Source: Rouxiella silvae (lineage in GTDB: Bacteria; Pseudomonadota; Gammaproteobacteria; Enterobacterales; Enterobacteriaceae). Taken from it: a DNA stretch of 64,000 nt. The translations under genes and the position numbers were made by a program. Where the stretch lies: positions 1 to 64,000 of the forward strand of contig NZ_MRWD01000019.1 of assembly GCF_002093625.1 (NCBI RefSeq), written 5' to 3'. This document shows, one piece after another, positions 56,735 through 64,000 of this stretch. The notes under the pieces are model-generated. The model saw nothing but the letters and a program-made list of their open reading frames with translations, ran no database searches and was not told the origin of the DNA. The first letter of the stretch is position 1. Each line of letters starts with the position of its first letter.

Positions 56735-57287
56735 GGTGGGAATTTTCCTTCTATATGATGCTGGTCGTTAAGACATAAGGTGAAAATAGCCTTGACGAGA
56801 AACATTGCGCCGATCCGAAAGAGAGAACGATACCTCTTTAATAAATAACAGTAATTTCGTGTTACACTATAGCCCATAAAACATTCAAATGATAGTAAAA
56901 ATACAACTCATACGCTATTTTATGTGTGTCTGTCATTTATGTCAGTAAACTGCATTAAAAAGTGGGTGTAACTGAGTTTATAATTTATTTGTTAAAATAT
57001 TATTAGTATAAAAAACAGTGGTTTAATTTGTTTTTATGCGGGTTATTTGCTTTTGAAAAAATATGTAAATTAACTTGCTGGTTGTGGTCCTCATGAAATT
57101 TTTAAAACAAGGCCGCTCGCAATACCCCTAATTGCCACAAAAAGCAGTATCTTCAAGCGTAGCAGCTAGAATCAATTGACGCGGTGAAACATCAAGTAGT
57201 CTGGTCAACGGTCAAACATTCTCAAACAATAGGGGATGATGGCACCCAGTATCCCAAATAAATTGGTCGATTAGATAAGGACTCAGC
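56735..57287. other. AT-rich gap between chaA and the esterase gene
   Basis: A 553-bp gap without a credible gene. It must hold the chaA promoter (minus side) and that of the esterase gene (plus side). Long A/T runs near 56880-57060. No RNA gene or repeat was recognised. Confidence 0.5.
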
Positions 57288-58832
57288 ATGCCCAACCAGC
57301 AGTTTCTCTCCAACAATGTGCCTCCTTTAGTCAGTACTGACGCTGGGATCGTCGCGGGAGAATGGGAAGACGGTATTGCAACCTTCAAAGGCATACCCTT
57401 TGCCGCACCGCCGGTTGGCGAACTTCGCTGGCGGGCACCGCAGCCAGCGGAAAAATGGCAGGGTGTAAAAGATGCTCGCCTCTTTGGGCAATCAAGCTGG
57501 CAAAGCCGAGAATACTGTACGGCAGTCGGCGGGGGCGATCCTGGCGTATTCAGTGAAGACTGCCTTTATCTCAACGTGTGGACGACATTACCGAGCAGTG
57601 AGCAGAAGAAGCCGGTCATGGTGTGGATCCACGGCGGTGGTTATACCATTGGCTCCGGCGGCCTTTCTCCTTATATTGGCGCTCCACTTGCGTCACGCGG
57701 TGTGGTATTGGTGACTCTCAACTACCGGCTAGGACACCTAGGATTCTTTGCCCATCCTGCGCTGGACGCTGAATATCCGGCGGGCGAAGTGGTGAATAAT
57801 TTCGCCTTGCTTGATCAGATTGCGGCCCTGAAATGGGTGCAGGACAACATTGCTGCCTTCGGTGGAGACCCTGATAACGTGACAATTTTTGGTGAATCTT
57901 CTGGCGCCCGCAGCGTGCTTTCGCTGTTTGCCTCACCTTTGGCGGAGGGTCTGTTCCAAAAGGGGATCGCGCAGAGTGCCTACACGTTACCTGATACGTC
58001 GCGGCGGCAGGCATTGGGCCGAGGTGAGTCCTTGGCTCAGCATTTTGGGCTGGCGCACGCCACGGCAGAGCAGCTACGTGAGTTGCCCGCGGACAGCTTT
58101 TGGTCGCTGGATAAAAATTTAAGCATTGCACCGGTACCGATTGCCGGTGACAGCGTACTGCCCACACCGATGATGGACATTTTCAGAACCGGAAAACAGC
58201 GCCCGTTACCGCTGATTATCGGCAGCAATAGCGATGAGGCCAGCGTGCTGAGCTACTTTGATATTGACGTGGCCAGTGTGGTTAAGCGGGTGAGAAAACA
58301 GCATCCGCTGGGCCTGAGATTAATAAAATGGCTTTATTCCGGCGTCAAAGACGACGGTGAATTGGGCCGTCAAATCAGCCGCGATATGGCGTTTACCACC
58401 ATGGGTTATGTCGCGATGCTGGCCCAGCATAAGGCGGGGGCGCCGGGGTGGCGATACTATTTCGACTATGTTTCCGAGAATGCCCGCACGCTTTGCCCTA
58501 ACGGCACTTGGCACGGTAGCGAAATTCCCTATGTAATGAACAATATGCACCTTATTGAAAGCTCGCAGGTTATAGAGGGCGGATACACCCCGCAGGACAA
58601 AGCCTTTGCCGAGGTAGTGAGCGAGTATTGGCTCAATTTTGCCCGTCATGCTGTTGGGCAAAGCACTCACATCGAAGGCGATATTCACTGGCCGGTCTGG
58701 AAGCCGCGCGGTGATAAAACGCTGCGTTTTGGCCATCATGGACAGGTAGGCTTAAAAGTTGAACAGCGCTTTATGCGCCTCAGACTGCGACTGTTCCGAC
58801 TGCTGATGACCAAATTAGTAAAATTGGATTAA
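57288..58832 (+). CDS. Type-B carboxylesterase
   Basis: A 514-residue alpha/beta hydrolase of the carboxylesterase/lipase (PnbA-like) family. The oxyanion loop HGGG is at 115-118. The nucleophile is Ser204 in GESSGA (202-207), the acid Glu is in GSNSDEAS (about 308-315), and the His is in GTWHGSEIP (about 406-414). The type-B signature EDCLYLNVW (90-98) is present. No signal peptide, so cytoplasmic. The ATG follows AAGGA. Substrate unknown. A repeat element follows the gene. Confidence 0.9.
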   Translation: MPNQQFLSNNVPPLVSTDAGIVAGEWEDGIATFKGIPFAAPPVGELRWRAPQPAEKWQGVKDARLFGQSSWQSREYCTAVGGGDPGVFSEDCLYLNVWTTLPSSEQKKPVMVWIHGGGYTIGSGGLSPYIGAPLASRGVVLVTLNYRLGHLGFFAHPALDAEYPAGEVVNNFALLDQIAALKWVQDNIAAFGGDPDNVTIFGESSGARSVLSLFASPLAEGLFQKGIAQSAYTLPDTSRRQALGRGESLAQHFGLAHATAEQLRELPADSFWSLDKNLSIAPVPIAGDSVLPTPMMDIFRTGKQRPLPLIIGSNSDEASVLSYFDIDVASVVKRVRKQHPLGLRLIKWLYSGVKDDGELGRQISRDMAFTTMGYVAMLAQHKAGAPGWRYYFDYVSENARTLCPNGTWHGSEIPYVMNNMHLIESSQVIEGGYTPQDKAFAEVVSEYWLNFARHAVGQSTHIEGDIHWPVWKPRGDKTLRFGHHGQVGLKVEQRFMRLRLRLFRLLMTKLVKLD

Positions 58833-58916
58833 CGACTTTTCGCCATACTTCACCGCCAGTCGCCGACGAGAGGCTGCGCGGGGATTTGTCTTTGGTGAAG
58901 TCATGTGTTGCTGTTC

Positions 58917-59053
58917 CCCCATCCCAACCTTCCCCCGCTGAAAAAACGCGGGGGAAGGGGCTTGACCTTATTTCCCGCCTATTCACGGCTTCAAGTCCCT
59001 CCGTTTTAAGTCCCCTCACCCACAGCGTGGGGGAGGGTTAGGGTGGGGGGGCA
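58917..59053. repeat. REP-like inverted repeat element
   Basis: A GC-rich element in the 324-bp gap between the esterase and GNAT genes. The inner hairpin TTCCCCCGC/GCGGGGGAA (58930-58938 with 58948-58956) is perfect. A second imperfect hairpin (CCCTCACCCAC with GTGGGGGAGGG) lies at about 59012-59036. The ends (CCATCCCAACC and GGTTAGGGTGG) are near-inverse copies. The pattern resembles interspersed C/G-rich repeats common in enterobacterial intergenic DNA. It may also end the esterase transcript. Confidence 0.6.
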
Positions 59054-59156
59054 AACGACGCCTGCCTGACATTCTGGTCACAGACCCTCACTCACTGGAT
59101 CCATCGAATGATGCTGGCTGGCGCTAACACCGCCTAACCATCTGTGGTTTAACTGT

Positions 59157-59726
59157 ATGGAGAAATTCTACACAGTAATCAGACAGGGCAACGGCATGGA
59201 TTGGGGCATAGAAGATAAAATTGTTGAATGGGTCCGCGACGGGTATGTCATCAGCACCGATCGTTGCAGGTTAGATATTGATAAAGTTCATTATTTTCTT
59301 TCAGTCCAGTCTTCTTGGGCAAAAGGCCAGTCGCGGGAGACCCTGCTGCGATCCATTGCTCACTCGATAGCGCTGGGCGTCTATTATCAGGGACAGCAGA
59401 TTGGCTTCGCCCGCATCGTCACTGATTTTTCCCGCCTGGCCTACGTGATGGATATCTTCATCGACACGCATTTTCGCGGGCAAGGCGTTGGCACCTGGCT
59501 GTCCGAAGTGGTGCGCAGTCATCCAGACTTATCCGGCGTTGCAAAATGGATGCTCACCACTTATGACGCACAGCCCGTTTATCATCGCGCCGGTTGGAAT
59601 CTGGTCACTCACCCGCAGAACATCATGGAAATCACTCCCAGCAATCCCGCCGGACCTGCCTCGTCGAGATGCGCTGAAACCTGTATCACCGTCAAGCCAT
59701 ACATCGCAAAAGGAAACACACCATGA
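59157..59726 (+). CDS. GNAT-family N-acetyltransferase
   Basis: A protein of up to 189 residues (ATG 59157; a start at ATG 59196 is equally possible, since neither has a strong site). The GNAT core has GQQIGFARIVTDFSRLAYVMDIF and the acetyl-CoA loop FRGQGVG (about 106-112), then the KWMLTTYDAQPVYHRAGW motif of the small YncA-like proteins. Its stop overlaps the hydantoinase start by ATGA, so the three genes GNAT-HyuA-HyuB form one operon. Acetyl acceptor unknown; an amino acid made by the hydantoinase is a possible idea. Confidence 0.85.
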   Translation: MEKFYTVIRQGNGMDWGIEDKIVEWVRDGYVISTDRCRLDIDKVHYFLSVQSSWAKGQSRETLLRSIAHSIALGVYYQGQQIGFARIVTDFSRLAYVMDIFIDTHFRGQGVGTWLSEVVRSHPDLSGVAKWMLTTYDAQPVYHRAGWNLVTHPQNIMEITPSNPAGPASSRCAETCITVKPYIAKGNTP

Positions 59727-61810
59727 CTTACCGAATTGGCGTAGATATCGGCGGGTCGTTTACCGATTTTGCCGTGCTCGATGAGCGAGATAACAGTGTT
59801 CACACGCTAAAAGTATTATCACGCCCCGACAGTCCCGGCAGTGAAATTAACACGGGTCTACGTCAGCTACGTGATGAGTTTGGCATCGAGCCTGCCGAGG
59901 TGCACTACTTCACCCACGGCACAACGGTGGGGGTGAATGCCGTCATTCAGCGAAAAGGCGTAAAGCTCGCCTTGTTCACTACCGAGGCGTTTGAGGATGT
60001 GCTCGAGCTGGCACGGTTGAAGATACCGCATATTCACGACCTGTTCTCTCGTCGCCCCGAGCCGCTTATCAGCCGTGACCGAGTGTTTCCAATCAAAGAG
60101 CGCACCGACAGTCAGGGGCGTATTTTGCAGCAGGTCGACCCTGCGTCGGTCATTGCCGCCGTGCAACAGGCCAAAGCGCTGGGCTGCGAAGGCGTCGTAG
60201 TGTCATTTTTACATGCCTACCGCAATGGCGACAACGAAGCGCGAGTGCGTGAGATGGTAACCGAACTGGCCCCAGAGTTGCTCACTTCCTGCTCCGGTGA
60301 AATCTGGCCCATTATTCGCGAATATGAACGCACCATCACCGCCACTATCAACGCCTACGTGCAGCCAAAAGTTATCAACTATCTTGGCGCTTTTGAACGC
60401 GCACTGAGCGAAATGGGCGTGCCGGTACCGCCGAGGATAACCAAGTCCAACGGCGGCGTGATGAGCGTTGAACAAGCTAAAGCCGAATGCGTGCAGATGA
60501 TCCTCTCCGGCACGGCATCTGGCGTTATTGGCGCCGGGTATATTGCCGATCAGTGTGGCTACAACAAGCTGCTAAGCCTGGATATCGGCGGCACCAGCGC
60601 CGACGTCGCGGTCATCATTGACGGCAGACCGGAGTACGGCAGTGGCGAAACCATCGGTGAATTTCAAATATTTATCCCCTCTGTTTCCGTGACCTCAGTC
60701 GGACAAGGGGGAGGATCGTTAGCGTGGATAGACCGCCTCGGCGTGCTGCAAGTCGGTCCCGACAGCGCAGGTTCGCTGCCAGGCCCGGTGTGTTATGGAC
60801 GCGGCGGCAAGCAGGCCACAGTTACCGACGCCTTTGCCGCCTGCGGTTTGCTCGGCCACGGGGCGTTAGGCTACAGCGCCGTTAGCGTAGACAGTGAGGC
60901 TGCTCGCCGCGCGATAGCATTGCTGGCAAAACCGCTGGGAATAACGATTGAAGAAGCGGCAGAAACCATTATTCAGTTAGCGGTTTCAAGTATGTATAGC
61001 GATACCAGTGGTCTGGTTTCGCGCTTCGGGATCGATCCTCGCGAGTTCTATTTTTTGGCCTTTGGGGGAGCGGGACCGATGATGGGATGCTATTTGGCAC
61101 GCGAACTTAATATGAAAGGCGTGGTGATACCGCCGACGCCGGGCGTGCTCTCGGCGCTTGGCGGTCTAATCGCCGACCTGAAAAACGATTTTATCCGCAC
61201 CCTGTATCGAGACCTGAACGCCAGCGCGCTGAGTGAAACGCTCACCGCCGCGGCTCAGCTCAGGAAGGAAGCCGAGGGGTGGCTGCGGCGCGAGCACGGA
61301 GCAGACTTACCCTACAGCCTGCTGTTTTCAGCGGATATGCGCTATCGCGGCCAGTCGTTTGAAATTGAAGTGCCGCTGCAAAACGACTGGCTGGAACTGA
61401 GTGAACCCTCCGCAGAGCGGCTGGCTTGGATAAGTGCGGCCTTTAACCAGCAGCATCTGAAAATTTTCGGCCACAGCGACGCCGCTGCTGCAATACAAAT
61501 CATCAATCTACGGCTGGTGATCAGTTCCCCCACCGCACGTCCTGCCCTTAAAAAACTGGCTTACAGCAACGAGGCCATCGTCCCGCAGTCCACGGTCAGT
61601 GCCTGGGTGGATGGCGCACAGCGTGAAGTGCGGGTGGTGCGACGCGAACAGCTGCTTGCCGGTCAATGTTTTGCAGGCCCGGCCATTGTGGCGCAGGACG
61701 ACTGCACCACCTGTGTACCAACCGGTATGCAGGTTGACGTCGACACCTTTGGTAACTTGATCATTACCCCGATAACCCAACGCGTTGAGGAGTTGCAGCA
61801 TGGCTATTGA
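59723..61810 (+). CDS. Hydantoinase/oxoprolinase subunit A (HyuA-like)
   Basis: A 695-residue ATP-dependent hydantoinase/5-oxoprolinase large subunit. The N-terminal ATP-binding motif GVDIGGSFTDFAV (6-18) and HGTTVGVNAVIQRKG (about 65-80) are present, followed by the central LSLDIGGTSADVAV phosphate loop (about 289-302), SVGQGGGSLAWID and YGRGGKQATVTDAF. It opens a cyclic amide with ATP, together with subunit B. Overlaps the GNAT gene at 5' and the subunit B gene at 3'. Substrate could be N-methylhydantoin, 5-oxoproline or a related ring. Confidence 0.92.
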   Translation: MTYRIGVDIGGSFTDFAVLDERDNSVHTLKVLSRPDSPGSEINTGLRQLRDEFGIEPAEVHYFTHGTTVGVNAVIQRKGVKLALFTTEAFEDVLELARLKIPHIHDLFSRRPEPLISRDRVFPIKERTDSQGRILQQVDPASVIAAVQQAKALGCEGVVVSFLHAYRNGDNEARVREMVTELAPELLTSCSGEIWPIIREYERTITATINAYVQPKVINYLGAFERALSEMGVPVPPRITKSNGGVMSVEQAKAECVQMILSGTASGVIGAGYIADQCGYNKLLSLDIGGTSADVAVIIDGRPEYGSGETIGEFQIFIPSVSVTSVGQGGGSLAWIDRLGVLQVGPDSAGSLPGPVCYGRGGKQATVTDAFAACGLLGHGALGYSAVSVDSEAARRAIALLAKPLGITIEEAAETIIQLAVSSMYSDTSGLVSRFGIDPREFYFLAFGGAGPMMGCYLARELNMKGVVIPPTPGVLSALGGLIADLKNDFIRTLYRDLNASALSETLTAAAQLRKEAEGWLRREHGADLPYSLLFSADMRYRGQSFEIEVPLQNDWLELSEPSAERLAWISAAFNQQHLKIFGHSDAAAAIQIINLRLVISSPTARPALKKLAYSNEAIVPQSTVSAWVDGAQREVRVVRREQLLAGQCFAGPAIVAQDDCTTCVPTGMQVDVDTFGNLIITPITQRVEELQHGY

Positions 61811-63797
61811 TGGACGCAATTTACAAATTCTGGCCAATTACTGTGCGGCGGCGGCCGACGCGATGGCCTTTACGCTGATGCGCACCGCCCACTCAACGTT
61901 TGTGAAAGAAACCGAAGATTTCTCCTGTCAGATAGTGACGCGAGAAGGGTTGGCCTTCGCTTCGCCGCGCAGTTTTGGTGCACCCTGGTACAGCGGCATC
62001 GATTATGCGCCCGTTTTAGCGCTGATCGAAGACTATCAGGAAGGGGATATTTGTATCACCAATGATTCCTATGCCGGTAATGTGGCGACCCATTCACCCG
62101 ATATTCATATCTGGAAACCGGTTTTTTTTCAGGGCCAGATTGCCTGCTTTGTGGTGGGACATATCCACAATACCGACGTTGGCGGCGCGGTACCGGCTTC
62201 TCTGTCGCGTTCGTTAACTGAAATCGTGCAAGAGGGATTACGCATCCCACCGCTAAAAATTATTTCAGGAGGCAGACTCAATGAAGATGTGGCACGGATT
62301 ATGCGTCTTAATGTTCGTGCACCGGATCAGAACTGGGGCGACTTCAATGCACAAATCGCCTCGGTCAATATCGGTGAACGCAAGGTTCTAGAGATTATTG
62401 CGCGCTTCGGCATTGACGATTTTCTGCACGGCGTAGAAGGTATTTTGGACTACGCCTGTCAGCAGGCGCGCAACATTATTGCCACCATTCCAGACGGAGA
62501 GTATTTCTATGCCGACTATGCTGACGAAGATACTGACGGCGGTTATCCCTGCCGTATTGCAGTTACGCTGCGCGTTACAGGTGACACCCTTGAGCTGGAC
62601 TACACTGGCAGCGATCCGCAGCTCACGTCCTCATTAAATATGCCGACCGGTGGACGTGAAAGGCATCCGCTGGCCCTGGTCGGGGTGACCTACGTGCTGT
62701 CTACGCTCGACAGCCGGCTGCTGCTTAATGCCGGAACGCTGCGGCCAACGCGAGCAATTTTGCCCAGCGGCACAGTCATGAACTGCGAAGCGCCCGCCGC
62801 CGTGGGCATGCGCTCGTTAACCTGTGCTGTGTCGCAGATTGCCACGCTCGGCGCGTTTTCGCTGGCGGTGCCCGAAAGGCTGCCCGCCAACTCACCCGGC
62901 GGCAACTCGATTGTTAACATTAAAACTGTCGATGCTCAGAGTCGCACTGTGGTGGCATCAATGGGGCCGGTTGGTGGCGGGGCGGGCGGTACGCCGCGTC
63001 ACGACGGGCCTGACGGTTCGGGCGGACTTTCGGCATTTCTTAAAAATACCCCAGTAGAAATCAATGAAGCAGAAGTGCCTATTTTGGTCCGCCGCTATGG
63101 GCTGTTCCCTGACAGCGGCGGCGCGGGGCGCTATCGTGGCGGCATGGCAACGGTGATGGAATTTGAAGTCTCCGCGCCCAATACCGTGGTGACCGCACGC
63201 AACCGTAACCGTTCGGTGTTTGCCTCGGCCGGTGCAGTCGGTGGCAGTGCCGGAAAAAACTCCAGCTTCCAGACGAATCCCGACACTGAGCATAAAATCG
63301 AGCACGGGAATATCGACGTCATCAAGTGTAATCCGGGCGATGTCGTGCGTTTAATTGGCCCCGGTGCGGGCGGTTACGGTCCGGCACGAGAACGCTCACC
63401 GCAGAGTGTTCTGCGTGATGTGCAGTGCGGTTTTGTCAGTCTGGAAGGGGCGCGCCGTGACTATGGCGTGGTTATACACGACGGCGCAATTGACGCTTTT
63501 GAAACGGAAATCACCCGCAGCAGCATGCCCAATCAGGGCAGTGGACACTTTGATTATGGCCACGCCCGCCGCGCGTTTGAAACAGTATGGACCCGCGCCC
63601 GCTATGCGTTGCTCACCGAATTTTTGGCATCAATGCCAGTCGTCTGGCGACATTTCCTTAAGCATCAGGTGTTTGCCGCCGTCGCCGCCGTGCCCGCGCC
63701 AGAGAGTGAAGAGGCGATGAGCGAACAGATGACTGACATCTTGCATGGATTATTGCATAAGTTCCCGGCCATACGCACGCCACAGCCCGCAGGTTAA
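61800..63797 (+). CDS. Hydantoinase/oxoprolinase subunit B (HyuB-like)
   Basis: A 665-residue partner of HyuA. The ATG at 61800 follows GAGGAG; the frame extends five codons further upstream. Family motifs: MRTAHSTFVKETEDFSCQIV (about 26-45), GDICITNDSYAGNVATHSPD (about 82-101), CFVVGHIHNTDVGG (about 116-129), LDYTGSDPQ, and PDSGGAGRYRGGM near residue 440. It overlaps the hyuA stop by 11 bp. Followed 57 bp later by a GntR-type regulator gene. Confidence 0.92.
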   Translation: MAIDGRNLQILANYCAAAADAMAFTLMRTAHSTFVKETEDFSCQIVTREGLAFASPRSFGAPWYSGIDYAPVLALIEDYQEGDICITNDSYAGNVATHSPDIHIWKPVFFQGQIACFVVGHIHNTDVGGAVPASLSRSLTEIVQEGLRIPPLKIISGGRLNEDVARIMRLNVRAPDQNWGDFNAQIASVNIGERKVLEIIARFGIDDFLHGVEGILDYACQQARNIIATIPDGEYFYADYADEDTDGGYPCRIAVTLRVTGDTLELDYTGSDPQLTSSLNMPTGGRERHPLALVGVTYVLSTLDSRLLLNAGTLRPTRAILPSGTVMNCEAPAAVGMRSLTCAVSQIATLGAFSLAVPERLPANSPGGNSIVNIKTVDAQSRTVVASMGPVGGGAGGTPRHDGPDGSGGLSAFLKNTPVEINEAEVPILVRRYGLFPDSGGAGRYRGGMATVMEFEVSAPNTVVTARNRNRSVFASAGAVGGSAGKNSSFQTNPDTEHKIEHGNIDVIKCNPGDVVRLIGPGAGGYGPARERSPQSVLRDVQCGFVSLEGARRDYGVVIHDGAIDAFETEITRSSMPNQGSGHFDYGHARRAFETVWTRARYALLTEFLASMPVVWRHFLKHQVFAAVAAVPAPESEEAMSEQMTDILHGLLHKFPAIRTPQPAG

Positions 63798-63853
63798 CGC
63801 TTGTAAAATCATCTCATTATCATTGATAAAACAGACTGTGAGGAAAGACTCGA

Positions 63854-64000
63854 ATGCTCAACTTATCGGTTCCCAGCACGCTTGACCGCAGGTCGCACGG
63901 GTCTTTGCAATCAAAGCTGCGCGAAAAAATCTCTGAGGCGATTGCAAAAGGGGATTTTGAACAGGGGCAAACGCTGCCTTCAACCCGCGCAATGGCCGAA
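63854..64000 (+). CDS. GntR/MocR-type transcriptional regulator, N-terminal part
   Basis: A frame from ATG 63854 (AGGAAAG nine bases before) that runs off the window end; 49 residues are visible. SLQSKLREKISEAIAKGDF and GQTLPSTRAMAE are the start of a GntR winged HTH. The long N-terminal lead and wording fit the MocR subfamily (HTH plus aminotransferase-like domain), but this part cannot tell MocR from shorter GntR types. It probably regulates the hydantoinase operon or a following gene. Confidence 0.72.
   Translation, partial: MLNLSVPSTLDRRSHGSLQSKLREKISEAIAKGDFEQGQTLPSTRAMAE

Noticed and set aside
58780-59019. 79-codon minus-strand frame after the esterase
   Set aside because: It lies in the inverted repeat element and reads as low-complexity Gly/Glu sequence.
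63806-63835. Fur-like AT-rich stretch (TCATTATCATTGATAA) after the hydantoinase operon
   Set aside because: Only about half of the 19 consensus positions match in the best alignment, and the genes have no iron link.

Overview
The window is a 64-kb piece of an enterobacterial chromosome. putA and putP diverge and are followed by efeU, efeO, efeB and, further on, phoH; this order is known from Escherichia coli. The proteins PutA, PutP, EfeUOB, PhoH, ChaA and the TcyJLN cystine importer are close to their E. coli counterparts. Accessory genes are many and the species cannot be fixed by reading alone. A Yersiniaceae/Hafniaceae-type member of the Enterobacterales (Rahnella, Ewingella, Rouxiella or Serratia-like) is my best guess. 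I saw no tRNA, rRNA, CRISPR array, integrase or insertion sequence.

Layout. 1-2.5 kb: the 3' part of a large AT-rich gene of unknown function. 2.6-4.6 kb: lldR-lldD for L-lactate oxidation, without the usual lldP, with two lldR-type operators upstream. 4.9-7.1 kb: tcyJ-tcyL-tcyN cystine/cysteine ABC importer. 7.3-12.5 kb: an RpiR-type regulator, then a periplasmic binding protein, three DUF1989 proteins and two ABC permeases, one broken by a 4-bp duplication; there is no ATPase. 12.7-19.7 kb: a copper/silver-type efflux set (small Met/His-rich secreted protein, TolC-like channel, adaptor carrying its own CusF-like domain, CusA-like pump, free CusF-like protein). 19.9-25.8 kb: PEBP-family protein, AraC regulator, TetR regulator diverging from a sugar O-acetyltransferase, LLM flavoenzyme, azoreductase diverging from a LysR regulator, and a small HTH protein. 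25.9-28.1 kb: katG. 28.5-34.4 kb: putA and putP around a shared control region with PutA-type sites. 34.6-38.1 kb: efeUOB iron uptake under a Fur box.

Between efeB and phoH, adjacent in E. coli, lie about 16.6 kb of accessory genes (38.15-54.7 kb). They comprise a peptide-type ABC importer with a Tat-exported binding protein and a CocE-like hydrolase, a CBU_0592-type membrane protein, a LysR regulator, a 1,890-residue toxin-like protein with a C-terminal HELGH zinc-protease motif, and a Tat-signal cell-wall amidase. 54.7-56.7 kb: phoH and chaA. 57.3-64 kb: a type-B carboxylesterase, an inverted repeat element, and a GNAT-HyuA-HyuB operon followed by the start of a GntR/MocR-type regulator cut by the window end.

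The best candidates for undescribed biology are the DUF1989/ABC locus (7.3-12.5 kb), which lacks the carboxylase and hydrolase that DUF1989 proteins accompany in guanidine/urea clusters, and the 1,890-residue protein at 47-52.6 kb.
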